A DNA stretch of 64,000 nucleotides from Immundisolibacter sp049322795 (GCA_049322795.1 JBMOQH010000008.1:124001-188000); one strand, 5' to 3'. Numbered from the stretch's first letter, positions 17,605 through 26,883 are shown. Notes: a model not told the origin generated them from the letters alone. Translations and numbers: made by a program.

Positions 17605-19032
17605 TTACGCCGCGAGTTTGGGCTTGAAACCCCCCTCGTCGAACACCAGCGAGGCGGGCTTGTCCTGCAGGGTGGTGTCGAGCACTACGCCGCGGCCCCA
17701 CAGCTGGTGCAGGTAGCCCAGCGTCCTCTCGGCCTGGCCGAGTTCGAGTTCCCGGCCGTCGTAGGCATGTGTGAGGTGCAGCCGGCGCGCGCCGTCGTGG
17801 TCGGCGTCGTCGATGCGGATGACCGGGAAGGCCGCCATGCCGACCCCGCCGACCAGCGTGTCGCGGATGTGCTGCCAGTTGTCATCGTCGGCGACGCGCT
17901 GCACCACGTACTGGTCGTCCTCGGGCGTGAACTCGTACATGTCCATCTCCCGCATCAGCCGCCCGCTCAGGAACTGGCGCAGGAAGGACGCGTCGCGGTC
18001 CGCCTCGCGGATGCGAAACAGTGTTGCCATGCCGTCGCACGGGCCGCCGTAGCGCTCGCGTTCTTCCGGCGTCGGGTTCTCGCAGCGGCGCAGGATGTCA
18101 TGCCACAGCTTGAAGCCGAGGTAGTACGGGTTGATGCCGCCCGGGTGCGGGCGCACCACCTGCGAGTGGTGGACCATGAACTCCATCTGCAGGTCGGCCG
18201 GCAGGTCCAGGCTGTTGACGATGCGGTGGTGCCAGAAGCTGGCCCAGCCCTCGTTCATGATCTTGGTCTCGATCTGCGGGATGAAGTACTGCGCTTCCTC
18301 GTGGACGATGGTCAGCAGGTCCTGCTCCCAGCTGGCCAGATACGGATTGTGGTCGCGGATGAACAGCAGGATGTCCTCTTCCGGCTCCAGCGGCACGCGT
18401 CGCAGGTCCGGCGGCGGCAGTTCCGGCGCGCGGTGGATGTCCGGGTAGGGATCGTGCCGCGGGTGGGCGGCGTCGATGGCGCGGACGCGCTGTTCGGCGT
18501 GACCGAGCTTCCTCACGCCCAGATTGCGCCGGCAGTTGAACGACAGCGCGTGGGCGGCGTCGAGCAGCGCCTCCACCTTGTCGATGCCGATGGCGGGGTC
18601 CTCGACGTAGCGGCGCACCCGGTCGGCGCGCGACTTGAAGTTGGCGACCGTCAGCTCCGGGTGGGTGTGGCGGAACGTGAAGTTGTTCTTGAAGAAGTCG
18701 TTGTGCCCGTAGACGTGGGCGATGGTGAGAATCTGCAGGCACAGCGAGTTGTTGCGCATCAGGTACGCCACCGAGGCGTCCGAGTTGATGACCATCTCGT
18801 ACGGCAGGCCGCTGACGCCGTAGTCGTAGGTGGTCTTGAGCTTCTCGAACGACTTGCCGTACGACCAGTGCGGATAGTGCGCCGGCATGCCGTGGTAGGC
18901 CATGTAGCCGAGCATCTGCTCCTCGTCGCAGATCTCGAACACCTGCGCGAAGCAGTCGAGCCCGAACTCGGCCACCTTCTCGCGGATGCGCTCGTCCCAG
19001 GCCAGCAGATCGTCGACGTCCCAGCTACGCAT
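17605..19032 (-). CDS. SpoVR/YcgB family protein
   Basis: 475 residues, the usual length for the SpoVR family named for a Bacillus spore-cortex gene and widespread in proteobacteria, where it is co-expressed with PrkA and YeaH under stress. Conserved features include ICDEEQMLGYMAYHGMP, THPELTVANFKSRADR, HEEAQYFIPQIETKIMNEGW and HHSQVVRPHPGGINPYYLG. No catalytic mechanism is established. It is the last gene of the prkA-yeaH-spoVR operon and its start overlaps the yeaH end by eight bases. It ends 48 bp from the hypE remnant, facing it. Confidence 0.92.
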   Translation of the reverse strand: MRSWDVDDLLAWDERIREKVAEFGLDCFAQVFEICDEEQMLGYMAYHGMPAHYPHWSYGKSFEKLKTTYDYGVSGLPYEMVINSDASVAYLMRNNSLCLQILTIAHVYGHNDFFKNNFTFRHTHPELTVANFKSRADRVRRYVEDPAIGIDKVEALLDAAHALSFNCRRNLGVRKLGHAEQRVRAIDAAHPRHDPYPDIHRAPELPPPDLRRVPLEPEEDILLFIRDHNPYLASWEQDLLTIVHEEAQYFIPQIETKIMNEGWASFWHHRIVNSLDLPADLQMEFMVHHSQVVRPHPGGINPYYLGFKLWHDILRRCENPTPEERERYGGPCDGMATLFRIREADRDASFLRQFLSGRLMREMDMYEFTPEDDQYVVQRVADDDNWQHIRDTLVGGVGMAAFPVIRIDDADHDGARRLHLTHAYDGRELELGQAERTLGYLHQLWGRGVVLDTTLQDKPASLVFDEGGFKPKLAA

Positions 19033-20224
19033 GTTCGGCCTCCGCGGACTGCGCGGCGCGGTCTTTCTGCAAAAAGGCCTTCAGGCCCGGCCAGATGTCG
19101 TCCTTGCCGTGAATGGTCAGCGCGTGGAAACCGTCCGCCTTGATGCGGTTGAAGGTCTCCAGCATGGAGCTTTCGAAGATGCCGCGGCCGGGCGGCTTGA
19201 TCTCGCCATAGCCGAACAGGTTGGCCATCTCGCAGATCGCCTCGGCCGCCTGCACGGTCTTGTCGTTGTCGCCGGGGAAGTTGTCGCCGTCGGAGCAGTG
19301 GAAGGCGTAGATGTTCCACAGGCTCGGGTGGTAGCGCTCGTTGATGACCTCCAGACACTTCAGGTAGGCGGACGAGATCACCGTGCCGCCGGATTCGCCC
19401 TTGTGGAAGAACTCGTCCTCGGTCACCTCGGCGGCGGCCGCGTGGTGGGCGATGAAGACGATTTCCACCTCCGCGTAACGGCTGCGCACGAACTGGTACA
19501 GCAGGAAGAAGAACGACCGCGCCAGGTATTTCTTGGTGGCGTCCATGGAGCCCGAGGTGTCCATCATGCAGATCACCACCGCGTTCGACTGCGGCCGGGT
19601 GTCCGGCATCAGGCGGCGGTAGATCATGTCCTCCTTGCGGAACGGGAAGCGCGGCGCGTCGGTGTCGTCCGCGTCGTGCTCGGGGGAGCCCTGGGCGATC
19701 TGGCGCCGGATGCGCTGCAGCGCCGTGCGCTTCTTGTCCAGGTGCGCGCGGATGCCGGCGCGCCGGAAGCCCTTGCGCTGCAGCGCGTGCTCGGACGGCA
19801 GCAGCCGGAACTTCTTGCGCTCCAGGTCCGGCAGCTGCAGGTCCTCGAACATGATGTCGATCAGCTCTTCCAGGCTGATCTCGGTCTCATAGATGTCCTG
19901 CCCGGGTTCGTTGCCGCCCTGGCCCTTGCCGGCGCCGGACTGGTCCCCCTGGCCGACGGTCTGTCCGACCTCGGTGTCGCCCTCGCCGGTGCCGACGCCC
20001 GGCTGGTTCTTGCCATAGACGAACCGGTACTCGCGAATGCCGCGGATCGGCACCTTGACCATCCGGTCGCCCGAGCGGCCGATGATGGCTTCCTCGGCCA
20101 CGATGTCGCCGATGTTCTCGCGGATGGCCTGGCGCACCTTGTGCCGGTGCCGGGCGCGGTCGCTCGCGCTGCGGTCCGATCGCAGCGAGTCGCCGCTGAA
20201 GGCTCTGAACTGGGAATGCAACAT
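19025..20224 (-). CDS. yeaH: YeaH/YhbH family (DUF444) von Willebrand A-like protein
   Basis: 399 residues. The N-terminal basic region and a Gly/Gln-rich linker (residues about 75-110) lead into a VWA-like domain with the MIDAS-type motif MDTSGSMD at 221-228, then CSDGDNFPGDNDKTVQAAE, a family hallmark. YeaH is co-expressed with the PrkA kinase in enterics during starvation; its molecular job is unresolved. It lies 63 bp downstream of prkA and overlaps spoVR. Confidence 0.92.
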   Translation of the reverse strand: MLHSQFRAFSGDSLRSDRSASDRARHRHKVRQAIRENIGDIVAEEAIIGRSGDRMVKVPIRGIREYRFVYGKNQPGVGTGEGDTEVGQTVGQGDQSGAGKGQGGNEPGQDIYETEISLEELIDIMFEDLQLPDLERKKFRLLPSEHALQRKGFRRAGIRAHLDKKRTALQRIRRQIAQGSPEHDADDTDAPRFPFRKEDMIYRRLMPDTRPQSNAVVICMMDTSGSMDATKKYLARSFFFLLYQFVRSRYAEVEIVFIAHHAAAAEVTEDEFFHKGESGGTVISSAYLKCLEVINERYHPSLWNIYAFHCSDGDNFPGDNDKTVQAAEAICEMANLFGYGEIKPPGRGIFESSMLETFNRIKADGFHALTIHGKDDIWPGLKAFLQKDRAAQSAEAEHA

Positions 20225-20287
20225 GGCTACCCCTCCGTCAGGCCGGCGAACAGCGCCCTGGCCGCCCGCCGGCTTTGCATGGTCGTG

Positions 20288-22222
20288 TCAGTCCTTCCAC
20301 AGGTTGTTGGCGGCGTACTTGAGCACCACCTCCGCCGAATGCTCGCTGTAGCCGAGCTCGATCATGCGCTCGATGAGGGTGTCGTATTTGTCCTTCTGGT
20401 CCTCGTCGCGGGTGCGCGACTTGGTGACGATGCGGCTCATGTCGCGCACCGAGTGCAGCAGCTTCTTCTCCAGCGCGTCGCGCAGCGGCTCGTAGGCGCG
20501 GTAGGTCACTTTCTCGCCGCGGCGCGTGGAAGCCCACAGATAGGACATCACCTCCTGCCGGAAGCCCTCGGCGGCCGACCCGACGATGCCGATCTGCTCC
20601 TCGACCGACTTCAGGAAGCTCTCGTCGGGCCGCAGCTCCTCGCCGGTGTTGCGGTCCTTGACCTTGGACTTGTTCACGTACGCCTCGGCGTGGTCGAGGT
20701 AGTTCTGGAACAGGTCCTCGGCCTGCTGCTCGAACGAGTACACGAAGGCCCGCGTGACTTCCTTCTCCAGGATGTCGAGGTAGGCCTTGTGCAGCGTGTC
20801 CTGCAGGAATTCGAGGTACAGCTTCTTGGTGTCCTCGGCCAGATCGGCGCGCTTGACCATGTCGACCAGCGCCTCGCGCACGCTGATCGGGTTGATGCCG
20901 ACCTCCGGGTTGTCGGCCAGCGCGTTGTCGAGCGCCTTCATGATGAAACGGGTCGAGATGCCGAACAGGCCCTCGCGCTGGGTTTCCTCCTGCAGCGAGC
21001 GGGCGGACAGCTTCAGCGTGGTGCCCTTCTTGACCACTTCCTCGCCGTCGTACAGGCGCAGCTTGGTCATCAGGTCGCACTTGGAGGTGGACTCCAGGCG
21101 CGACAGGATGCCGAACATGCTGGCGATCTCGAGCGTGTGCGGCGCGATGTGGGCGCGGAACTGCGACTCGCGCAGCATCTTCTCGTAGATCTTGATCTCC
21201 TCGGTCAGGCGCAGGTTGTACGGCACCTTGACCACCACGATGCGATCCATGATCGCCTCGTTGGTGTGGTCGGCCTTGAACTTCTGCCACTCCGCCTCGT
21301 TGGAGTGGGCGATGATGGCGCAGTCGACGTACACCGTGCCGTGACGGCCCGGCGCCGGCACGAACTTCTCCTGCGTGGCCGTGATCATGGTGTGCAGGTA
21401 CTCGGGCTCGTTCTTGAACACCTCGATGAACTCGACGATGCCGCGGTTGCCGACGTTGAAGGCGCCGGACAGGTCCAGCGCCCGCGGGTCGGATTCCGAG
21501 AAGCGGTCGAGCTTGGAGATGTCCACCGAGCCAATCAGCACCGACGTGTCCTGATTGTTGGGATCGACCGGCGGCACCACGCCAATTCCCTGGCGGCGGT
21601 GGCGGGAAAATGCCACCCGCGCCACCGGCACGTCCTCGTAGCGGCCGTTGAACTCGGCATCCAGACGATGCCGGCACAGCGGGCACAGCTCGCCCTCGAT
21701 GGGCACGCCGAGCACATCCGAGAAGCTGCGCCGCAGGTGCACCGGCACCAGGTGCAGCGGTTCCTCGGCGATCGGGCAGCCTTCGATGGCGTAGACGGGT
21801 TCGGTTTCTTCGAGCGCGCGCTGCAGCTTGGCCACCAGCGAGCTCTTGCCGGCGCCGACCGGGCCCATGAGGTACAGCACCTGGCGGCTTTCCTCGCCGC
21901 GCAGGGCGGCCGAGTGCAGGTAGCGCACGATCTGCGCCAGCGAGCGCTCGATGCCGAAGAAATCGCTCGTGAAGTAGCGGTAGCTCTTCAGGCGCTCGTC
22001 CCCGAAAAGCCGGTTCAGACGGGGGTCGTCGGTCTCGCCCAGTTCCGTCACGCCGGCCTTGGTCACCGCCTCGTAAAGACGGGCGTGGGCCAGCTTGGGG
22101 ATGCTCGGGTCCTGGCGCACCAGTTCAAGGTAGTCCAGGAACGAGCCGGTCCAGCTGTGTTCCTGCCGCGCCTTGCGGTCTTCACCGATGATGTCGGCGA
22201 AAGAGCCAATCGTCGTACCCAT
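20288..22222 (-). CDS. prkA: PrkA family serine protein kinase (YeaG)
   Basis: 644 residues, normal for the family. An AAA-type ATPase core has Walker A GPVGAGKS at residues 120-127, and the C-terminal PrkA domain resembles a kinase fold. CPLCRHRLDAEF, a cysteine pair in the middle, and VDCAIIAHSNEAEW are typical. YeaG acts in starvation and nitrogen-stress responses in E. coli. First gene of the operon with yeaH and spoVR. A candidate sigma-54 site lies about 170 bp upstream. Confidence 0.94.
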   Translation of the reverse strand: MGTTIGSFADIIGEDRKARQEHSWTGSFLDYLELVRQDPSIPKLAHARLYEAVTKAGVTELGETDDPRLNRLFGDERLKSYRYFTSDFFGIERSLAQIVRYLHSAALRGEESRQVLYLMGPVGAGKSSLVAKLQRALEETEPVYAIEGCPIAEEPLHLVPVHLRRSFSDVLGVPIEGELCPLCRHRLDAEFNGRYEDVPVARVAFSRHRRQGIGVVPPVDPNNQDTSVLIGSVDISKLDRFSESDPRALDLSGAFNVGNRGIVEFIEVFKNEPEYLHTMITATQEKFVPAPGRHGTVYVDCAIIAHSNEAEWQKFKADHTNEAIMDRIVVVKVPYNLRLTEEIKIYEKMLRESQFRAHIAPHTLEIASMFGILSRLESTSKCDLMTKLRLYDGEEVVKKGTTLKLSARSLQEETQREGLFGISTRFIMKALDNALADNPEVGINPISVREALVDMVKRADLAEDTKKLYLEFLQDTLHKAYLDILEKEVTRAFVYSFEQQAEDLFQNYLDHAEAYVNKSKVKDRNTGEELRPDESFLKSVEEQIGIVGSAAEGFRQEVMSYLWASTRRGEKVTYRAYEPLRDALEKKLLHSVRDMSRIVTKSRTRDEDQKDKYDTLIERMIELGYSEHSAEVVLKYAANNLWKD

Positions 22223-22647
22223 GTAACGACCTCCGTCGTGTGTCGAACCTGTCCTGTGCCTGTGCTTCCCTTTTTCTGATTGCTGTTGTGTGAACGCCGC
22301 GTCCGGATGGACGCCCCGGGCCCCGTGCCGGCGTGTGATGCCAGCGTTGTGGGAACAATGCCCGGGTCGGCGTCGCCTCCCAAGGTGACGGGTATCAAGA
22401 CCCGTGCCAAGTAGAACGTCGTTTGTCCGGCGTGTGACCGCTCTAACCGTCGCCTGGTGACCCTGATTCCGCTTCGCCGTGCAACTTTGACCGGAAACGG
22501 TGCGGCAAGTTGTTCAATCCTCGCACCCCTCTGGTGCGGAGTCTTTGGTAACGCTTTTTGGCGTCACAGGCAAATACGCTGAGCGCTGCTACCATGAAAA
22601 GCTCACCCTCCATCCACCCCCGCCATCGCCGCGACAGGGGCTGCTGC
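22223..22647. other. Divergent regulatory region between prkA and the Nudix gene
   Basis: About 425 bp without a recognised gene. It holds the sigma-54-like site facing prkA (22394-22409), itself within the inverted repeat ACGGGT-ATCAAG-ACCCGT. On the plus side an inverted repeat CGCACC-CCTCT-GGTGCG lies near 22524-22540. No plus-strand promoter is convincing. Confidence 0.4.
22394..22409 (-). promoter_or_regulatory. Candidate sigma-54 (-24/-12) promoter for prkA-yeaH-spoVR
   Basis: On the minus strand the sequence reads TGGCACGGGTCTTGAT, against the RpoN consensus TGGCAC-N5-TTGC. The -24 half is perfect and spacing is correct; the -12 half has TTGA instead of TTGC. It lies about 170 bp before the prkA ATG. 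The E. coli yeaGH operon is reported to be in the NtrC/sigma-54 regulon, which supports the call. Not tested here. Confidence 0.5.
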
Positions 22648-23265
22648 ATGAGCTCGAGCCCGTTCGATCCCCATACGGACGTGATGGTGACTGCGCGTGA
22701 GACGGTGTTTCAGGGCTACTTCCGGGTCGATCGCTATCGCCTGCGCCACCGTTTGTTTGGCGGCGGCTGGAGCCGCGAATTTCAGCGCGAACTGTTCGAG
22801 CGGGGGCACGCCGCCGCGGTGCTGCCCTACGATCCAACGTGTGACCGGGTGCTGCTGATCGAACAGTTCCGCATAGGGCCTTACGCACACGGCGGCGCGC
22901 CGTGGCAGATCGAGATCGTCGCCGGCATCCTGCACGAGGGCGAAAGCCCGGCCGAGCTCGCGCGCCGCGAGGCGTGGGAGGAGGCCGGTTGCGTGCTGTC
23001 GTCCGAGCTGCTGCCGATCGCCGCCTACTACATGAGCCCGGGTGCCGTGAGTGAGCACATGACGCTGTTCTGCGCGCTGGCCGATCTTCGCGACGCCGGC
23101 GGCATTCACGGCCTCGACCATGAGGACGAGGACATTCGCGTGCACGTGCCGCTGTTTGACGAGGCCATGGCCTGGCTCGCCGCCGGGCGCATCCAGAACA
23201 GCCCGGCCATCATCGCCCTGCAGTGGCTGGCGATGAACCGCTCGCGCCTGCGTGCGTCGGGCTAG
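22648..23265 (+). CDS. nudF: Nudix hydrolase, ADP-ribose pyrophosphatase type
   Basis: Expected to hydrolyse ADP-ribose to AMP and ribose 5-phosphate. 205 residues. The Nudix box is at residues 93-115, with G93, E99, R107-E108, E111-E112 and G114 in the expected pattern. PWQIEIVAG upstream and YYMSPGAVSEHM downstream match the ADP-ribose pyrophosphatase subgroup, as does the N-terminal TVFQGYFRVDRYRLRH. ATG at 22648 is preferred, with AGGGG upstream; an in-frame ATG at 22594 would add an unconserved leader. Confidence 0.87.
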   Translation: MSSSPFDPHTDVMVTARETVFQGYFRVDRYRLRHRLFGGGWSREFQRELFERGHAAAVLPYDPTCDRVLLIEQFRIGPYAHGGAPWQIEIVAGILHEGESPAELARREAWEEAGCVLSSELLPIAAYYMSPGAVSEHMTLFCALADLRDAGGIHGLDHEDEDIRVHVPLFDEAMAWLAAGRIQNSPAIIALQWLAMNRSRLRASG

Positions 23266-23332
23266 CGTGCTGACGCCGATCGCGGCCGGCGAGGCGGGCT
23301 TGGGCGACGCGCATGCACCATCCAGGTGCGAA

Positions 23333-24019
23333 ATGCCGCCTCCGCCGCGTGCGGTGCTGTTCGACCTTGACGGCACGCTGGTCGACAGCGTGCCGGATCT
23401 CACCCGCTGCGTGAATGCAGCATTGCTGGCGGACGGGTCGCCGGCCGTCGGCGAGGGCGAGGTGCGCGGCTGGGTGGGTAACGGCGCCGCGCGCTTGCTG
23501 CATCGCGCCCTGACGGGGCAGGCCGACGGCGTGGCGCCCGCGGCACGGCACGCGGCGGCCATGGAGGTTTTCGGCGCCCACTATGCGGCCGAGCCGTGCC
23601 GGGACAGCCGCTTGTACCCCGGGGTGGCCCAGGTCGTGGCGATGCTGGTGCAGCACGGCCTGCGACTGGCGGTGGTTACCAACAAGCCGCAGCGTTTCTG
23701 CGGCCCGCTACTGGCCGCGCTTGGTCTCGGCGACTGCCTTGCCTGCGTCGTCGGCGGCGACACCACGGACCGACTCAAACCCGACCCGCTGCCCGTCTTG
23801 AGCGCGCTTTCGTGCTTGGGTATCGATGCGGCGGATGCCGTTCTGGTGGGGGACTCGCGGGTCGACATGGCCGCCGGCCGGGCGGCCGGTGTCGCGACCG
23901 TTGCCGTGACCTATGGCTACGATCCGGCCTGCGATTTTGTGGCGCAGGGCGCGCTTGCCGTGCTCGACACGCTGCTCGACTTGCCGTGCCTGTGGGGCTG
24001 GCCATCGGTCGCTCCGTGA
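23333..24019 (+). CDS. gph: Phosphoglycolate phosphatase (HAD superfamily)
   Basis: Hydrolyses 2-phosphoglycolate arising from oxidative DNA repair or metabolism. 228 residues. HAD motif I is VLFDLDGTLVDS (Asp11 nucleophile, Asp13), motif II is VVTNKPQ, and motifs III/IV are RLKPDPLPV and LVGDSRVDMAAGRAAG. The insertion-cap length fits Gph. The start at 23333 places motif I near the N-terminus; upstream in-frame residues look non-coding. Other small phosphomonoesters are possible substrates. Confidence 0.82.
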   Translation: MPPPPRAVLFDLDGTLVDSVPDLTRCVNAALLADGSPAVGEGEVRGWVGNGAARLLHRALTGQADGVAPAARHAAAMEVFGAHYAAEPCRDSRLYPGVAQVVAMLVQHGLRLAVVTNKPQRFCGPLLAALGLGDCLACVVGGDTTDRLKPDPLPVLSALSCLGIDAADAVLVGDSRVDMAAGRAAGVATVAVTYGYDPACDFVAQGALAVLDTLLDLPCLWGWPSVAP

Positions 24020-24130
24020 ACCGGGCGCGCCGCGCGTCGCCTTACAAACCCGCGGCGGCGGTGCCATAGTCCGGCTTGCCCCCTCGCTGCATGTCGCGGG
24101 GCGTGCCGCCTTTTCATCCGGGGGCCGGAC

Positions 24131-25282
24131 GTGCCGACACCCTTTGCCTCACGAAGCCACGACCCGCTGCAACCGACGGCCGTGCTGGTGGTCAGCCAGC
24201 GGCCGCGGCCTGGGCTCGGCCGCATCCTGCCAACGCTGGAGGCGCTCGGCGTGCCCGCCGTGGCCATGCTGGCCGGGCGTCTCGCCGACTCGCTGCCACC
24301 GCCCTTTCACGCCGCCCCGCACGAGCTGGCCGTGCTCGCCATCGATGCGGATTCGGTGCGGGCGGCCTGGGGCGCCGGCGCCGGACTGGTGGCCGGTCTT
24401 GGCAGCGGCACGCACGGGGCGGCGCTGCGCCAGGCCGGCGCCGAGCTGCTGATCGAGGCGCCGTCCGAAATCGCCAGCGGCAGCCTGCTGCGCGCCTATG
24501 CGGAAAAATTCGCCGACCTGCCAGCGGCCGAACCGGCGCTGGTCCGGCTGCGCGGGGAGCCGCTCGGCCTGATGTTCGATTTCGACGGCACGCTGGCGCC
24601 GGTGCCCGAGCATCCGGCGGACGGATGCCTGCCGCCGGCCACACGCGCGCTGCTCGGCCGCCTGCTGGCGCGTCACCCGCTGGCGGTGGTCAGCGGCCGG
24701 GCGCTCGACGATCTGGCTGCCCGCGTCGATCTGCCGGCGGTGTACCTCGCCGGCAATCACGGGCTTGAGCTGCGCGGTGCCGATTACGATCCGGGCCCGG
24801 CGCCACCGCCTGACCACGACTGGCGGGCGCGGCTGGACGCGGTACACGGGCGTCTGGCGACGCTGCCCGAGGCGTATCGCGGCTGTGTGGTCGAGCACAA
24901 GGGGATGACGCTCGCGGTGCACTGGCGCGGCGTGGCGGCCGCCGGTGCCGTCGCCCTGCGACGTGAGGTGGTGCGCGTGGTCGCCGCCGTCGACGGTCTG
25001 ATCGTGGAGGCCGGCCAGCAGGTGCTGGAAATCCGGCCGGCGATCGGTCGTGACAAGGGCACGGCGGTCGACTGGCTGCACGATCGGATGCGCCACTCGG
25101 TCGGCGACCTCAAGCCGGTCTATTTTGGCGACGATCGTGCGGACGAGGCCGGTTTTCGCGCGGCGCGCCGCGCTGGCGGCTTGGGCGTGCTGATTGCCCC
25201 GCAAAGCCGACCGACGGCGGCCAGCTGCCGTCTGGAGTCGCCGCAGGCGCTGGCGGCAGCGCTCGCTTCGCTGCTGGCCTGA
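24131..25282 (+). CDS. otsB: Trehalose-6-phosphate phosphatase with degenerate N-terminal HAD-like domain
   Basis: C-terminal 240 residues are a trehalose-phosphatase: DFDGTLAP at 150-157, VVSGRALDDL, LAGNHGLELRG, VEHKGMTLAVHWR, GRDKGTAVDWL and YFGDDRADEAGF. The first 140 residues resemble the end of a phosphoglucomutase-type HAD phosphatase (LGSGTHGAALRQAGAELLIEA), an arrangement known in some long OtsB proteins. No trehalose-6-phosphate synthase gene is in the window. GTG start at 24131. Confidence 0.83.
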   Translation: MPTPFASRSHDPLQPTAVLVVSQRPRPGLGRILPTLEALGVPAVAMLAGRLADSLPPPFHAAPHELAVLAIDADSVRAAWGAGAGLVAGLGSGTHGAALRQAGAELLIEAPSEIASGSLLRAYAEKFADLPAAEPALVRLRGEPLGLMFDFDGTLAPVPEHPADGCLPPATRALLGRLLARHPLAVVSGRALDDLAARVDLPAVYLAGNHGLELRGADYDPGPAPPPDHDWRARLDAVHGRLATLPEAYRGCVVEHKGMTLAVHWRGVAAAGAVALRREVVRVVAAVDGLIVEAGQQVLEIRPAIGRDKGTAVDWLHDRMRHSVGDLKPVYFGDDRADEAGFRAARRAGGLGVLIAPQSRPTAASCRLESPQALAAALASLLA

Positions 25283-25363
25283 ACCGCGCTGAAGAGGGTT
25301 CCCCCCAGTTTTTCGGGGGCACTGCCTGTGGTGCACGCCTGCGGCAGCGGGCCGGTCAGATGT

Positions 25364-25780
25364 TCAGGCGTCGTCGCGATGGCGAAATTCGCCCTCGATG
25401 ACCCGCGTTCCGTCGTCACCACGGACACCCGACGGGCCCGCCAAACGGGCCGCCAGTCGCCGCCGCAGCGGCGGTATCAGCAGCGCGATCGCCACCGCGT
25501 CGCCGACAAAACCCGGCACCAGCAGCAGCACGCCGGCCAGTTGGGCCAGCAGCGTCTCCACCATCGGCCCGGCCGGCGACTGGCCCTGGCCGAGCGCCGA
25601 GCGCAGGTGCAGCAGGCCGCGTGCGCCGTGATGGCGGATAACCGCGACGCCAAATACGGCCGCCACCACCATCAGCGCGAGGGTGCGCAGCGCGCCGACA
25701 CGCGCCGCCGCTTCCAGCAGCGAGAACAGCTCGGCCAGCGGCCAGGCGAGCAACAGTGCCGGTAGAAGGGAGCGTTTCAT
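25364..25780 (-). CDS. fxsA: FxsA family cytoplasmic membrane protein
   Basis: 138 residues with several hydrophobic segments. The diagnostic portion is LLLVPGFVGDAVAIALLIPP, followed by a basic stretch and a hydrophilic tail ending GTRVIEGEFRHRDD, where VIEGEF is typical of FxsA. Overexpressed FxsA relieves F-plasmid exclusion of phage T7 in E. coli; its normal role is unclear. It converges with otsB and is divergent from the aldolase gene. Confidence 0.87.
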   Translation of the reverse strand: MKRSLLPALLLAWPLAELFSLLEAAARVGALRTLALMVVAAVFGVAVIRHHGARGLLHLRSALGQGQSPAGPMVETLLAQLAGVLLLVPGFVGDAVAIALLIPPLRRRLAARLAGPSGVRGDDGTRVIEGEFRHRDDA

Positions 25781-25876
25781 CGTGACAGGCGGGTCTGGCG
25801 AACGAAGCGGGGACTATGATGCCGGCTGCCGGCAAGCGGCCACGATCGATCAAATGAACAGCTGGAGGAGAACACC

Positions 25877-26842
25877 ATGGACTACACCCGCAACGAAGCC
25901 AAGGCCTGGGCGCAGGCCAGGCTGAACGGTTTTCACGATGCCCCGCTGACGCCATTCACCCGCGACGGTGAACTCGACGTGCCGGCGCTGCGGCACAACA
26001 TCGACGCCTTCGCCAGCATGGGCATGGAGGGCATCGTGGTCGGCGGCTTCATCGGCGAGGCCTGGAACCTCACCCTGTCCGAGTGGATGCGCTACCACGA
26101 GGCGGTGGCCGACGCCAATGCCGGGCGCATGGTGCTTTCGACCATCATTCTCGACCCCTCGGCACGGCAGGCGCTCGAAAAAATCGAGTTCACGCGCACG
26201 CTGGGCTTCGAGGTGGCGGAGGTGATGAACCCGGCCGTGCAGCTCAAGAGCGACGATGAGATTTTCTCCTTCTACAAGTACCTCACCGACCGCAGCGACA
26301 TGGCCATCGTGCTGTACCGCACGCCGGTGTCGGGCACGGTGCTGAGTCTTGAGCTGATGAAGCGTCTGGCGGACCTGCCGACGCTGGTCGGCGTCAAGCA
26401 GGGCTCGCTGCGCCGTTCGGACACCTACAAGCTGCGGCGTGATCTGCGGGCGGATTTTTTCGTGTCCGAGCCGATGGAGCAGTACTTTCTGGATGACCTG
26501 CGCGAGGGCTACAAGTTCCTGCAGTGGGCGGCGTTCCACTACACGGTGTTCGGCAAGCTGCGGCCGGTGATCCGCGGCTACATGGCCGATGCCGCGGCCG
26601 GCGACTGGCCGGCGGCCGAGGCCAAGTGGCGCTCGCTGCGCGCCGCGTCCGGCTTCATCGAGGACATGACGGTGTGGGAACTGGCGCGCACCGGCACCTA
26701 CGCCAGCGCGTTCACCATCCTGAAGCCCTGGTACGACGCGATTGGTCTGAAGGGCGGCCACGTGCTGGCGCCGGTCGAGCCGGTGTCGGCGCAGCGCGCC
26801 GAGTGGCTGGTTGGCAAGCTCAGGGAACTGGGCATCGCCTGA
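25877..26842 (+). CDS. DapA/NanA-family class I aldolase, substrate unknown
   Basis: 321 residues with the TIM-barrel layout of the dihydrodipicolinate synthase family: DAPLTPFTRDGELDVPALRH at the N-terminus, GIVVGGFIGEAWNLT in the place of the substrate loop, the tyrosine in VLYRTPVSG and the Schiff-base lysine in LVGVKQGS. The usual GTTGE loop is changed to GGFIGEAW, which argues against a true DapA. Strong GGAGGAGAAC ribosome-binding site. Some family members are hydratase-aldolases in naphthalene and phenanthrene breakdown, but the sequence does not clearly match those. Confidence 0.78.
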   Translation: MDYTRNEAKAWAQARLNGFHDAPLTPFTRDGELDVPALRHNIDAFASMGMEGIVVGGFIGEAWNLTLSEWMRYHEAVADANAGRMVLSTIILDPSARQALEKIEFTRTLGFEVAEVMNPAVQLKSDDEIFSFYKYLTDRSDMAIVLYRTPVSGTVLSLELMKRLADLPTLVGVKQGSLRRSDTYKLRRDLRADFFVSEPMEQYFLDDLREGYKFLQWAAFHYTVFGKLRPVIRGYMADAAAGDWPAAEAKWRSLRAASGFIEDMTVWELARTGTYASAFTILKPWYDAIGLKGGHVLAPVEPVSAQRAEWLVGKLRELGIA

Positions 26843-26850
26843 AAACGAAA

Positions 26851-26883
26851 CGGCCGCAGCGGGGTCTGGCCCCGCTGCGGCCG
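26851..26883 (-). terminator. Rho-independent terminator for the glycine-zipper gene
   Basis: A perfect 14-bp stem (26851-26864 with 26870-26883) and a 5-base loop. Read on the minus strand it is followed by TTTCGTTTTC, a suitable T-rich tail. On the plus strand no T-run follows, so it would act less well for the aldolase gene that ends at 26842. Confidence 0.8.

Noticed and set aside
18986..22279. Very long open frame on the plus strand (over 1000 codons)
   Set aside because: It is antisense to spoVR, yeaH and prkA, which have clear family motifs; the composition (Val, Leu, Ala, Arg, His-rich) is typical of an antisense shadow in high-GC DNA.
25299..25320. Terminator after otsB (CCCCC-AGTTTTTC-GGGGG)
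   Set aside because: Short stem with the T-run inside the loop rather than after it; too weak to call.
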